From positions 3,539,910 to 3,603,909 of the forward strand of contig NZ_CP031165.1 in the NCBI RefSeq assembly GCF_003344865.1: a stretch of 64,000 bases of DNA, in the 5' to 3' direction. The notes below the pieces were generated by a model that did no database searches, had not been told where the DNA came from, and saw nothing but the letters and a program-made list of their open reading frames with translations. Position numbers and translations under genes: made by a program. Below are positions 17,142-25,854 of the stretch, one piece after another (positions within the stretch are counted from its first letter, which is position 1; each line of letters opens with the position of its first letter). This stretch comes from Euzebya pacifica (GTDB taxonomy: Bacteria; Actinomycetota; Nitriliruptoria; Euzebyales; Euzebyaceae).

Positions 17142-18329
17142 ATGAGCACGGGAGAGCAGGTGACCGAGTCAGGACCCCTGGCGGATCCTGTCACGGTGGC
17201 GACCACGACGATCGACCTCGTCGTCGACCCCACGCCTGCACCGACGCACATCACCACGACGGACTCGCCGACCGCGTCCGATGATCGACCCGAGGCGACC
17301 CCGGCCGCTGCGGATGACCGTCCCGGCCCTCGAGGCCAGGCAGCGGACCCGTTCTCGCTGACGGAAGAAGAGCTCGACGGGGACCGCACGTTCGCCTTCG
17401 ACGGCGATGCGTGGGTCGACGAGCCCACCCCCGTCCCGGCGACGGGCTGGCGCCGACGGGTGTGGGCCGTGACGGGTGGCCGCATCAACCCGGGCCCCAC
17501 CCCGGAGGAACAGCGGCTGCGCGAGCGGATGGAGGCGATCCGACGTCCGTTCGGCGGGGCACGCACCCTGGCCGTCGTGTCGACCAAGGGCGGCGTCGGC
17601 AAGACCACCACCACGTTGAACCTGGGCCACACGCTGGCCAGCATCCGTGGCGACCGGGTCGTGGCGCTGGACGCCAACCCCGACGCGGGCTCCCTGGGAC
17701 ATCGGGTCAGACGTGAACACGGCGCGACGTCGGTCGACCTGTTGGCCGAGGCCGATCACATCTTCGGCTACGGCGACGTTCGTCACTTCACCTCGCAGGC
17801 CGAGAGCCTGCTCGAGGTCGTTGCCAGCGACGACGACCCCCTGTCGGCACGACGGATGGGCCGTCCGGAGTACGAGCGGCTGCTGAACGTGCTGCGCGTC
17901 CACTACAACCTCGTCCTGGCCGACTGCGGGACGGGGATCCTGGACGCGGCCACCCGAGGGGTGGTCCAGCGCAGCGACCAGCTGGTGGTGGTCACCGGTC
18001 CCAGCGTCGACTCCGCGCGAGCGGTCTCCTACCTGCTGGCCTGGCTGCGCGAACACGGGCAGGCCGAGCTGGTCGAGCGGGCCGTGGTGGTCGTCAACGG
18101 CGTACGGCAGGACGGCTCACCGGTCGACATCGACTCGTTGGTCGACCATTTCGCCGCCCAGGTGCGTGCGGTGCGGACGGTCCCCTGGGACGAGGAGCTC
18201 GCGAACGGGGCGGTGGTCGAGCTGGACTGGCTGGCGCCCGCAACACGACAGGCGTACGTGCAGCTGGCAGCTGTGGTTGTTGATGGACTGGGCGACGAGC
18301 TCGCCGGGGAAGGCGGTACTGGACGATGA
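17142..18329 (+). CDS. MinD/ParA-superfamily ATPase, EspI-like (paralogue)
   Basis: 395 residues. A Thr/Asp-rich disordered tail (residues 1 to about 140) is followed by the ATPase domain with STKGGVGKTTTTLNLGHTLA, LDANPDAGSLGHRVRRE, the switch II LVLADCGTGILD and the C-terminal APATRQAYVQLAAVVVDGL. It is clearly paralogous to the divergent ATPase: both share FTSQA/LTSQA, CDTGTGI/DCGTGI and VVVVN blocks. ATG 17142 has GGGAGG 5 nt upstream. It overlaps the LysM gene by 4 bp, which overlaps the TcpC-like gene by 4 bp, so the three form one translational unit. EspI homologues are linked to type VII secretion; no secretion ATPase is seen here, so the role is open. Confidence 0.82.
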   Translation: MSTGEQVTESGPLADPVTVATTTIDLVVDPTPAPTHITTTDSPTASDDRPEATPAAADDRPGPRGQAADPFSLTEEELDGDRTFAFDGDAWVDEPTPVPATGWRRRVWAVTGGRINPGPTPEEQRLRERMEAIRRPFGGARTLAVVSTKGGVGKTTTTLNLGHTLASIRGDRVVALDANPDAGSLGHRVRREHGATSVDLLAEADHIFGYGDVRHFTSQAESLLEVVASDDDPLSARRMGRPEYERLLNVLRVHYNLVLADCGTGILDAATRGVVQRSDQLVVVTGPSVDSARAVSYLLAWLREHGQAELVERAVVVVNGVRQDGSPVDIDSLVDHFAAQVRAVRTVPWDEELANGAVVELDWLAPATRQAYVQLAAVVVDGLGDELAGEGGTGR

Positions 18330-20323
18330 CGGATCGAGGACGACTGCACGCCGATGCGGCGCTGGAGTCCCTTCTGGCCGACGAGCGGGTGGAGCGGCGG
18401 GTCAAGCGACGCCGCCAGGCGGTGGAGGAGCTGACCGCCGCCGAGGGGTCGACGACCCGCTCCGTGGTCTCGGCGGCCGGACGTGGCGCCCGGGGTGGGG
18501 CCGTCGCTGCGGGTGCCGCCGGGATGCTGCTCGCGCCGAACATGGCCGGGGTTGCCGCGGCGCAGGAGGCGGCCCAGGACGCCCCCCCGGTCCCCGTCAT
18601 GGCCGAACCCGATGCACCGGCAGCGGCCCCTGCCACGGGGGCGGACTCGCCAGCCCCGGGTCCCATCAGCCGTCAGTCCGGCGGAACGACGCCGTCCACA
18701 CCGGCCGTCGACGCACCGGCCCCGCAGACTCCAGTCGCCGACGCCCCCACGGTCGACGAACCAGTCGTGGACGCCCCGGCGGTCGAGGCACCGTCCGTCG
18801 ACGCCCCCACCCCAGCGGCGCCCGCTGCCGACGACTCGATGGCCGAGGCCCCTGTGGCGGACACCCCGGCTGACGGCGACGCGGTGATCGACCCCAGCGA
18901 CGGGGATGCCCCGCCCGCCGACGACGGGGTGCTGCCCGACACCGACCTGCCCGACACGGACCTGCCGGATGTCGACCTGCCGGATGTCGGCCTGCCGGAT
19001 GTCGACCTGCCGGATCTCGGCCTGCCGGGCACGGACGCACCCGGGCCGGTGGAAGAGCCGGTGGACGCCGTTCCCGGTGAACCGGGCGACGAGGTCGACC
19101 CGGCGGCGCCGCCGGTCGGCGAGGCCCCCGTCGACGAGGTCCCCGTCGGCGAGGTCCCCGTCGGCGAGGTCCCCGTCGAGGGCACGCCGGAGGTGCCGTC
19201 GCCGGACGTCCCCACGCCGGATGTGGAAGCCCCCGACGCACCCGAACCCGACATCGGGGGTCCCGCCACCCCGGCGCCCGACGTCGAGGTGCCGGTCGAG
19301 GACGAACCCGTCGGGATCGACGACCAGCTGGCCGACCTGATCCACGACGCGATCGAGGACGCCATCGACCTGCCCGACGGCACACCCCTCGACGACGGCG
19401 AGGTCGTGGTGGTCGTCGACACCCCTGCTGACGGCGAACCCGTCGTCGACGTGCCGGTCGAGGAGCTCGTGGAGCCGGTCGTCGACCAAGTCGTCGACCA
19501 GGTCGCTGAGCCCGTTGTCGACGCCGTTGTGGAGCCGGTGACGGCGGTCGTGGCCCCCGCTCCTGCCGCACCGGCTGCCCCCGCGCCGGTCACGCCCGCC
19601 CCACCCGTGCCGTCCGCACCTGCAGTCCAGTCCCCCGCGCCGCAGGCCCCGTCGACGCCCACCCCTCCGCGGCCCATCCCGACGGCCCTCGACGTCGCCG
19701 GCGCCACGGCCCCCTCGGCCACCGACGCCGGTCGCATCGACCCCGCACCGACGGCGACGCCCGACGCCTCCCTGGTGACGCAGGCCGCCCCCTCAGCCGA
19801 GCAGCCGACAGCCGTCTCGCCGCTTGCACCGCCCGCGCCGGCTCCTCTGCCGGCAACGGTCGTCGACCCCGTCATGTCACCGAACCTCGCCACGACCGCG
19901 CGTCCGAACCCGGGCGCGGCGCCGACGGCCGACGCCACTCCTGCGAAGACCGTCGACGACCGCATCGCCGAGGCACAGCAGCGTCCCGTCGACTCCCGAC
20001 GCATCCGGGACTGGTCCCAAGCGGTCCTGCGGGCCTGGGACGCCGTTCGCGCCGGATCGACCACCGAGCAGGACGTCGTGGCGGTGTCGGACACGGTGAC
20101 GGCATCCCCCACCCTCGGCAACGCCTACGAGGTGCAGCGCGGCGACTCGTTGTGGACGATCGCCCGAGCGCTGTGGCCCGACGTCGACCTGACGACCACC
20201 GAGCTCGAGGCCACCTGGCAGCTGCTGTACACCTGGAACGCCGAACGGCTCGGCGACGACCCGGACTCGTTGCCTCGCGGCCTGGTCCTGCAGATCCCGG
20301 TCGATCTCGCCCCGATGGCGTGA
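18326..20323 (+). CDS. Low-complexity Asp/Pro/Val-rich LysM-domain protein
   Basis: 665 residues. A charged N-terminus (EERV-RRVKRRRQAVEEL type) is followed by an Ala/Gly-rich hydrophobic stretch at about residues 52-78 that may be an atypical membrane or export segment. Residues 90 to about 580 are low-complexity, dominated by Asp, Pro, Val and Ala, with two short tandem arrays: a five-residue LPDxD type (about 207-235) and a five-residue VPVGE type (about 270-285). The C-terminal 60 residues are LysM-like (YEVQRGDSLWTIARALWP, then GLVLQIP), predicting peptidoglycan binding. It could be a wall-spanning scaffold for its operon partners; this is inference. The repeat tract may vary in length between strains. 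Confidence 0.75.
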   Translation: MTDRGRLHADAALESLLADERVERRVKRRRQAVEELTAAEGSTTRSVVSAAGRGARGGAVAAGAAGMLLAPNMAGVAAAQEAAQDAPPVPVMAEPDAPAAAPATGADSPAPGPISRQSGGTTPSTPAVDAPAPQTPVADAPTVDEPVVDAPAVEAPSVDAPTPAAPAADDSMAEAPVADTPADGDAVIDPSDGDAPPADDGVLPDTDLPDTDLPDVDLPDVGLPDVDLPDLGLPGTDAPGPVEEPVDAVPGEPGDEVDPAAPPVGEAPVDEVPVGEVPVGEVPVEGTPEVPSPDVPTPDVEAPDAPEPDIGGPATPAPDVEVPVEDEPVGIDDQLADLIHDAIEDAIDLPDGTPLDDGEVVVVVDTPADGEPVVDVPVEELVEPVVDQVVDQVAEPVVDAVVEPVTAVVAPAPAAPAAPAPVTPAPPVPSAPAVQSPAPQAPSTPTPPRPIPTALDVAGATAPSATDAGRIDPAPTATPDASLVTQAAPSAEQPTAVSPLAPPAPAPLPATVVDPVMSPNLATTARPNPGAAPTADATPAKTVDDRIAEAQQRPVDSRRIRDWSQAVLRAWDAVRAGSTTEQDVVAVSDTVTASPTLGNAYEVQRGDSLWTIARALWPDVDLTTTELEATWQLLYTWNAERLGDDPDSLPRGLVLQIPVDLAPMA

Positions 20324-21489
20324 ACGCCGGGCGACGCCAGGTCGACTTGGGCGACACCGGGAGCGGCTTCGACCGCCGCGACTTCGCCCCACCGGGGACG
20401 AAGTTCCCCCTCGAACCCTCCGACCGAAATCCCCGTCCGGCCCGTGGGCGAACGGGTGGCCCTCGGGACCGACCGTCGCCCTCCGGAGGTCCGCCTCCGT
20501 GGTTGCGCTGGGTGCTGCTCGGTGTCGGCGTCCTGGTGCTCGGGCTCCTGGCCATGGTGGTCATCGGTGGGCAGGCTGACGACACCCCCCCAGCGGAGGG
20601 CGTTGCCGCCACCGCCGCTGCCGATGGGCCGTCGTCGAGGGACGACGCCACCGACAGCACCGCCGATGGTGCACCCGAGGTCGCTGACCCGGATCCGGTC
20701 GAGGGCGATCAGCTGCCCGACGCGAATACCGCTGCGGACACCGGCGGAACCGACGCCGAGCCGTCGGCCGGCTCCGGCTCAGGCGAGGTCGGCACGATCG
20801 ACCCGGAGCTCCAGGGTGCCGCCGGTTTCGCGGTCCAGTTCGCCAACAGCTACCTGAACTACGACGAGGCGCAGCCCGACGTCCGCGCGCGTGAGCTCGC
20901 CGCCTACCTCGCGCCCGGGCTGGACGCCCAGCTGGGGTGGTCCGGTACCGGACGACAGCTGGCCGCCCTGGTCATCGCCCTGCGCGCCGAACCAACCGAG
21001 GACGGGGCCGTCGTCGTCACCGTGGCCGCGCAGGTGACCGGGACCGACGCCCCCCGCTGGGTGCACCTGGCCGTGCCGTTGCGACAGGACGACCGTGCCC
21101 GTTGGGCCGTCACGGCGCCGCCGGCGTTCGTGCCCCGCCCCTCCCCCGGGAACCCGACGGTCCCCGCGACACCGGCATCCGACGACGAGCTCGGCGCGCA
21201 GCTGACCGACGCCGTCACCCAGGCCTTCGTGGCGTTCGGCACCTCTGCCACCGTGGACCTGCCCGGCATCACCGCCGAGGATGCCCGTATCCGCGGTCTC
21301 GACGGGCAGTTCGCCTTCGTCCGCCTCGCCGAGCTCGTCGTGCACGACGGCGACGACACCGCCCGCACCGCCACCGCACGGGTGGTCTGGCGCAACGACA
21401 TCGCCGGCGGCGAGATCGAGCAGACCTACCGGCTGGACCTGACGGCCGCGGGCAACGCGTGGCTGATCGGCGCCATCACGATCGGCTGA
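20320..21489 (+). CDS. TcpC/conjugal-transfer-like bitopic membrane protein
   Basis: 389 residues, GTG start overlapping the LysM stop by 4 bp (GTGA). An Arg/Pro-rich cytoplasmic head (1-60), one membrane helix at about 62-82 (WLRWVLLGVGVLVLGLLAMVV), an acidic linker to about 160, then two tandem NTF2-like regions (about 165-275 and 285-389). The pattern of AVQFANSYLNYDE, RARELAAYLAPGLDAQ and WAVTAPPAFVPRPSPG resembles TcpC-type proteins that form part of the channel of Gram-positive conjugation systems. No VirB4, coupling protein or relaxase lies in the window, so a conjugative role is doubtful; an envelope complex with the ATPase and LysM protein is more economical. Confidence 0.68.
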   Translation: MNAGRRQVDLGDTGSGFDRRDFAPPGTKFPLEPSDRNPRPARGRTGGPRDRPSPSGGPPPWLRWVLLGVGVLVLGLLAMVVIGGQADDTPPAEGVAATAAADGPSSRDDATDSTADGAPEVADPDPVEGDQLPDANTAADTGGTDAEPSAGSGSGEVGTIDPELQGAAGFAVQFANSYLNYDEAQPDVRARELAAYLAPGLDAQLGWSGTGRQLAALVIALRAEPTEDGAVVVTVAAQVTGTDAPRWVHLAVPLRQDDRARWAVTAPPAFVPRPSPGNPTVPATPASDDELGAQLTDAVTQAFVAFGTSATVDLPGITAEDARIRGLDGQFAFVRLAELVVHDGDDTARTATARVVWRNDIAGGEIEQTYRLDLTAAGNAWLIGAITIG

Positions 21490-21641
21490 CCCCGAACCAG
21501 AACGACTGGTCATCCCGGCATGTGTCAGGATCACCACGTGGTTGCAGTGTCGAACCGATGGCATCAACCGAGCCACGAGTGCCGGACACCCCGCCGGGTG
21601 AGACGAGCGCAGCGCAGTCAATCCAGGGGAGGGAGCACCGA

Positions 21642-22214
21642 GTGCACGTCGTGACCTACACACGGGGATCGAGCGAGGACAGCCGGGCCTACCGGATCGA
21701 TCGGATCCTCGATGCCCAGCCCGACCACGAGCAGTACACCTCCGTCACCCGGTTCGGCGACGGGCAGGCCGGCAGCGCCGACCCCCGCCACCCCCAGCGC
21801 AAGGCGATGCTCGCGGCATGCGAGGGTGGACAGTTCGACCTGCTGGTCGTCAACACCCTGTGGGACCTCCACGCGCCCGGGACCGACGCCGACGTCAACA
21901 CGCTGGTCGCGCTCCTGCATCGCGGCGACCTGGACGAGATCCGGTTCGCCGACGGCACGAGCTGGGTCGCGACCGACCCAGCGACGGTCGCCGCGGAACG
22001 GTTCCTCGGCGACGCCGACGAGGTGGTCGCCGCCATGGAGGTCCTCAGACAGGCCGCCCCCGACCGCTTCCTCGATGCCGCCGCCGAGCTGTACCGGGCC
22101 GTGGTCGGGGACGCCGCCACCCGGCGGGCCCGAGGCGCCGACGCGGACACCGCCGCCGACCTGGTCGTCGAGCACGACAGCGATTCCGCGTCGACGGACT
22201 CCCTGCGGGGCTGA
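21642..22214 (+). CDS. Degenerate serine-recombinase (resolvase) fold protein without DNA-binding domain
   Basis: 190 residues. The order of elements follows the resolvase N-terminal catalytic domain: a beta-strand ending TYTRGSSED where the nucleophile serine would be, FGDGQAGSADPRHPQRKAMLAAC matching the D-G-xSG-xxxRP-x-l block, and FDLLVVNTLWDLHAPGTD in place of the usual kLDRLsR. The catalytic arginines of that last motif are absent, and no helix-turn-helix or recombinase domain follows. It is therefore unlikely to recombine DNA. The GTG at 21642 is preferred because GGGGAGGGAG sits 7 nt upstream; an in-frame ATG at 21558 has none. It lies 152 nt after the TcpC-like gene. Function unknown. 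Confidence 0.65.
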   Translation: MHVVTYTRGSSEDSRAYRIDRILDAQPDHEQYTSVTRFGDGQAGSADPRHPQRKAMLAACEGGQFDLLVVNTLWDLHAPGTDADVNTLVALLHRGDLDEIRFADGTSWVATDPATVAAERFLGDADEVVAAMEVLRQAAPDRFLDAAAELYRAVVGDAATRRARGADADTAADLVVEHDSDSASTDSLRG

Positions 22215-22240
22215 CCTCGGTTCCGGGGCCCCGACCCCGA

Positions 22241-22256
22241 TAGGCTCCGCGAGGCG
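22241..22256 (+). promoter_or_regulatory. Putative leaderless -10 box for hyuA
   Basis: TAGGCT (22241-22246) fits TAnnnT and lies 10 nt before the ATG at 22257. A GAGG is present only 2 nt from the start, too close to serve as a ribosome site. Confidence 0.35.
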
Positions 22257-24239
22257 ATGCCCCAGCAGTCCCCTCCCCCCTCACCGACCGCACCGCTCGT
22301 GGCGGGCGTCGACGTCGGTGGCACCTTCACCGACGCCGTCGTGCTGACCGCCGACGGACCACGCCTGGCAAAGGTCCCGACCACCCCCAGCGACCAGGGC
22401 GAGGGGCTGGTCGCCGCCGTGGAGGCCGCCGGGCAACGACCGACCGTCGACCTGCAGGCGCTGGCCCACGGCACGACGACCGCGACCAACGCCGTGCTCG
22501 AGCGGACCCTCGACCGGGCCGTCCTGCTCGTGACCGAGGGGTTCGCCGACGTCCTCACCATCGCCCGACAGAACCGCCCTTCCCTGTACGACCTGTCGGC
22601 GGTCCGGCCCGCTCCCACGATCCCCCGGGACATGGTGGTGCCCGTGCCGGAGCGGATCACCGTCGACGGTGAGGTGCTGACACCCCTCACCGAGGCGGCC
22701 ATCGAGGCGGTCGTGGCCCGGACCGTCGCGCTGCAACCCGACGCGGTGGCGATCTGCCTGCTGTTCGGCTGGGCCGATCCGTCGCACGAACACCGCCTCG
22801 CCACCGCCGTGGCTGCCGCGCTCCCCGACGTCCACATCACCGTGTCCGCCGACCTCGTCGGGTCGATCAGGGAGTACGAACGGGCAAGCACCTGTGCCCT
22901 CAACGCCGCTGTCGGTCCCACCATGGGCCGCTACCTGCAACGGTTGTCCGACCGGCTGCCCGACACCGACGTCACCGTCATGACCTCCGGCGGCGGGACC
23001 GCTGACCTGGACCGCATGGTCGCCGAACCCGTCCACACCCTGCTGTCGGGCCCCGCCGGTGGCGTCGTCGCCGCCGCCGCGGCCGCCCGATCCGCGGGGT
23101 TCGACGATGCGATCGCCTTCGACATGGGTGGGACGTCCACCGATGTGTGCCTGATCCGCGGCGGGGAACCGGTCGTCAGCCTCGCCGGCACGATCGACGG
23201 GTTGCCCATCGGCACCTCGACGATCGGGATCCACACGGTCGGTGCCGGCGGCGGCTCCATCGCCGCGCTCGACGCCGGCGGGGCCCTGCGGGTCGGCCCC
23301 CGCAGCGCCGGGTCCGACCCGGGTCCGGCCTGCTACGGACGCGGCGGCACCCAGCCGACCGTCACCGACGCCCATGCCGTCCTCGGCCACCTCGACAGCC
23401 TCGCTGGCGGCACCATGACCGCCGACGTCGCGGCAGCCGAGCGGGCCATCGCACGGATCGAGGGGGTCACCGCCACCGGCATCCTCGACGTCGTCCGCGC
23501 CGCCATGGCCCGGGCCCTGCGGCGGGTGTCGACCGAAGCGGGCGTCGATCCCGACAGCCTTGCCCTCGTGGCCTACGGCGGCGCCGGTCCGCTGCACGCC
23601 TCGGCCCTGGCCCGGATGCTCGGCTGCCGCGCAACGGTGCTGGCGCCCGCACCCGGTGTGCTGTCCGCGGTCGGCCTGCTGACCGCACCGCAACGGCGCG
23701 AGTGGTCCCGGACGGTGATGGTCCCGCCGGAGCGGCTGCGCGACACCCTCGAGTTGCTGCCGCTGGACGAATCCGTGACCGGTTCCATCCCCGATGCCGC
23801 AGCCACCGTCCGTACGGTCGCGGACCTGCGCTACGTCGGACAGGCCCACGAGCTGCGCATCGACGTCGACCCGGACGCCGGCGAGGACCTCGGCACCCTG
23901 GCGGCGTTCCACCGTCGCCACGAGCAGGTCTACGGCTATGCGCTGCACGACGCCGACGTCGTCGTGGTCACCGTCCGGCGGATCAGCCAGCGGCCCGCCC
24001 TGCACACCGAAGCGGTGACCGGCTGGGACCTGGGCCCGAGCACGCCGACGACGACCCGGACCGCGGACCTCGGCGACGGCCCCGAGGCGGTCTCCGTCGT
24101 CGCCCGTGGCAGCCTGCGTCCGGGCGACACGGTGAGCGGGTCGGCGATCCTCGTCCAGCCCGACTCGACCGGGCTGCTGCTCCACGGCGACGTCGGCACG
24201 GTCGACGACCACCTCAACCTGGTGATCCGCCATGGCTGA
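22257..24239 (+). CDS. hyuA: Hydantoinase/oxoprolinase subunit A
   Basis: 660-residue ASKHA-fold subunit of an ATP-dependent N-methylhydantoinase/5-oxoprolinase-type enzyme, acting with HyuB. VAGVDVGGTFTDAVV is the N-terminal phosphate-binding loop, AHGTTTATNAVLER the conserved hydantoinase A block, then SGPAGGVVAAAAAA and FDMGGTSTDVCLI. The TIGIHTVGAGGGSIA motif is also family-typical. The substrate within the family (5-oxoproline, N-methylhydantoin, other cyclic amides; acetone carboxylase is also related) cannot be fixed from sequence. It overlaps hyuB by 8 bp. Confidence 0.92.
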   Translation: MPQQSPPPSPTAPLVAGVDVGGTFTDAVVLTADGPRLAKVPTTPSDQGEGLVAAVEAAGQRPTVDLQALAHGTTTATNAVLERTLDRAVLLVTEGFADVLTIARQNRPSLYDLSAVRPAPTIPRDMVVPVPERITVDGEVLTPLTEAAIEAVVARTVALQPDAVAICLLFGWADPSHEHRLATAVAAALPDVHITVSADLVGSIREYERASTCALNAAVGPTMGRYLQRLSDRLPDTDVTVMTSGGGTADLDRMVAEPVHTLLSGPAGGVVAAAAAARSAGFDDAIAFDMGGTSTDVCLIRGGEPVVSLAGTIDGLPIGTSTIGIHTVGAGGGSIAALDAGGALRVGPRSAGSDPGPACYGRGGTQPTVTDAHAVLGHLDSLAGGTMTADVAAAERAIARIEGVTATGILDVVRAAMARALRRVSTEAGVDPDSLALVAYGGAGPLHASALARMLGCRATVLAPAPGVLSAVGLLTAPQRREWSRTVMVPPERLRDTLELLPLDESVTGSIPDAAATVRTVADLRYVGQAHELRIDVDPDAGEDLGTLAAFHRRHEQVYGYALHDADVVVVTVRRISQRPALHTEAVTGWDLGPSTPTTTRTADLGDGPEAVSVVARGSLRPGDTVSGSAILVQPDSTGLLLHGDVGTVDDHLNLVIRHG

Positions 24240-25854
24240 CCCGCGCCCACCCGCCGACCCGGCACGCCTGCAGGTCACCCGCCACGCCCTCGACGGTGTC
24301 GCCGAGCAGATGGGGGTGGCGTTGGAGCGGTCCGCCTACTCCCCCAACATCACCGAGCGCCTCGACCTGTCCGCGGCCATCTTCTCGCCGAGCGGTGAGA
24401 TGGTGGCCCAGGCCGAGCACATCCCGGTCCACCTCGGCTCGATGCCGGCATCGGTCGACTCGATCCTCGGCGCCTTCGACCTGTCGCCGGGGATGACCGC
24501 CGTCGTCAACGACCCCTACCGGGGTGGGTCGCACCTGCCCGACATCACCCTCGTCGGCGCGGTCGGAGACCGCGAGGACGGACGGTCGGGGCAGCTCATC
24601 GGGTATGTCGCGAACCGTGCACACCACGCCGACATCGCCGGCGCCGCGCCCGGGTCGATGCCGGCCGACGCCACCGACATCGCGATGGAGGGCCTGCGCA
24701 TCCCACCGCTCCTGCTGGTCGACGACCACGGCGAACGCACCGACGTGATCGAGATGCTGGCGGCCAACTCGCGGACCCCGACGGAACGTCACGGCGACCT
24801 GCGGGCCCAGTTCGCCGCCAACCACGCCGGAGCCGCGAGGTTGTGCGAGATGGCCGCCGAACGAGGTCGGGACGGCCTCCTGGCCGACATGGATGCGCTG
24901 GTGGACTACGCCGAACGGCGGATCCGCGCCGCCCTGGCCGAGATGCCCGACGGCGAGTGGACGTTCAGCGACTGGTTGGAGGTCGCCGCCGACGGCTCCA
25001 TGGATGCCGCTGCCCAGGCCGTTGGGCTCGAGCTGCACACCACCGTGGCCATCCGTGGCGACCAGCTCGTGGTCGACCTGACACGTTGCCCCCCGCAGGT
25101 CCCTGCCAACGTCAACGCCGTGCGGGCCGTGACGGAGTCCGCCGCCCTGTTCGTCCTGCGCCTCGTCACCGACCCGGATGCGCCGGCCAACGCCGGGACG
25201 GCTCGGGCCATGACCGTGCAGACCACCCCGGGGACGATCGTGGACGCCGTCTTCCCGGCTCCGGTCGCAACCGGCAACGTCGAGACCAGCCAACGCCTGG
25301 TCGACCTGCTGCTCGGCGCGCTCGCACAGGCCGTGCCCGACCGCGTGCCGGCTGCGTCGCAGGGCACCATGAACAACATCCTCATCGGCAGCAGCGGGCA
25401 GGGCACCCCGTTCGCCTACTACGAGACGATCGGCGGCGGTGAGGGCGGCACCCCGGGACGGCCCGGCATGGACGGCGTCCACACGGGCATGACCAACACG
25501 CGCAACACCCCGGTCGAGGCGCTGGAGGTGGCCTACCCGCTGCGGGTCGTTCGCTCCGAGCTCCGCAGCGGAACCGGCGGCGAGGGGCTGCACCCCGGCG
25601 GCGACGGGATCGTGCGCGAGATCGAGGTGCTGACCGACGCACGGGTGACCGTGCAGACGGAACGCCGGGCCCGGGGGCCATGGGGCCTGGGCGGCGGTCG
25701 GGCCGGACAACCGGGGCGCAACACCCTCATCCGACCCGACGGGACGACGCAGGCCCTCCCCGCGAAGGTGACCCTGACGGTGCAGGCTGGTGACCGCATC
25801 CGCCTGGAGACGCCTGGCGGAGGAGGCTGGGGAACGCAGGCCGCACACCAATGA
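24232..25854 (+). CDS. hyuB: Hydantoinase/oxoprolinase subunit B
   Basis: 540 residues, the partner of HyuA. The opening region HALDGVAEQMGVALERSAYSPNI, the metal-site block PVHLGSMPASVDSI and VVNDPYRGGSHLPDITLV, and the later YYETIGGGEGG and HTGMTNTRNTPVEALE are hallmark hydantoinase B motifs. Length is normal for the bacterial split subunit. Its last codons overlap the LytR-CpsA-Psr gene by 4 bp, an unexpected coupling of a catabolic enzyme with a cell-wall ligase. Confidence 0.92.
   Translation: MADPRPPADPARLQVTRHALDGVAEQMGVALERSAYSPNITERLDLSAAIFSPSGEMVAQAEHIPVHLGSMPASVDSILGAFDLSPGMTAVVNDPYRGGSHLPDITLVGAVGDREDGRSGQLIGYVANRAHHADIAGAAPGSMPADATDIAMEGLRIPPLLLVDDHGERTDVIEMLAANSRTPTERHGDLRAQFAANHAGAARLCEMAAERGRDGLLADMDALVDYAERRIRAALAEMPDGEWTFSDWLEVAADGSMDAAAQAVGLELHTTVAIRGDQLVVDLTRCPPQVPANVNAVRAVTESAALFVLRLVTDPDAPANAGTARAMTVQTTPGTIVDAVFPAPVATGNVETSQRLVDLLLGALAQAVPDRVPAASQGTMNNILIGSSGQGTPFAYYETIGGGEGGTPGRPGMDGVHTGMTNTRNTPVEALEVAYPLRVVRSELRSGTGGEGLHPGGDGIVREIEVLTDARVTVQTERRARGPWGLGGGRAGQPGRNTLIRPDGTTQALPAKVTLTVQAGDRIRLETPGGGGWGTQAAHQ

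Noticed and set aside
15897-18329. Chromosomal ParA/Soj partition ATPases
   Set aside because: No ParB gene or parS-like sites nearby, and two divergent paralogues with EspI-like C-terminal blocks fit a different subfamily.
15897-22214. A complete integrative conjugative element
   Set aside because: A TcpC-like protein, a resolvase-fold protein and ParA-like ATPases suggested one, but no relaxase, VirB4, coupling protein, integrase or attachment sites are present and base composition matches the surroundings.
22281-24278. 665-codon open frame antisense to hyuA
   Set aside because: No start signal, no family motif, and hyuA is intact on the other strand.
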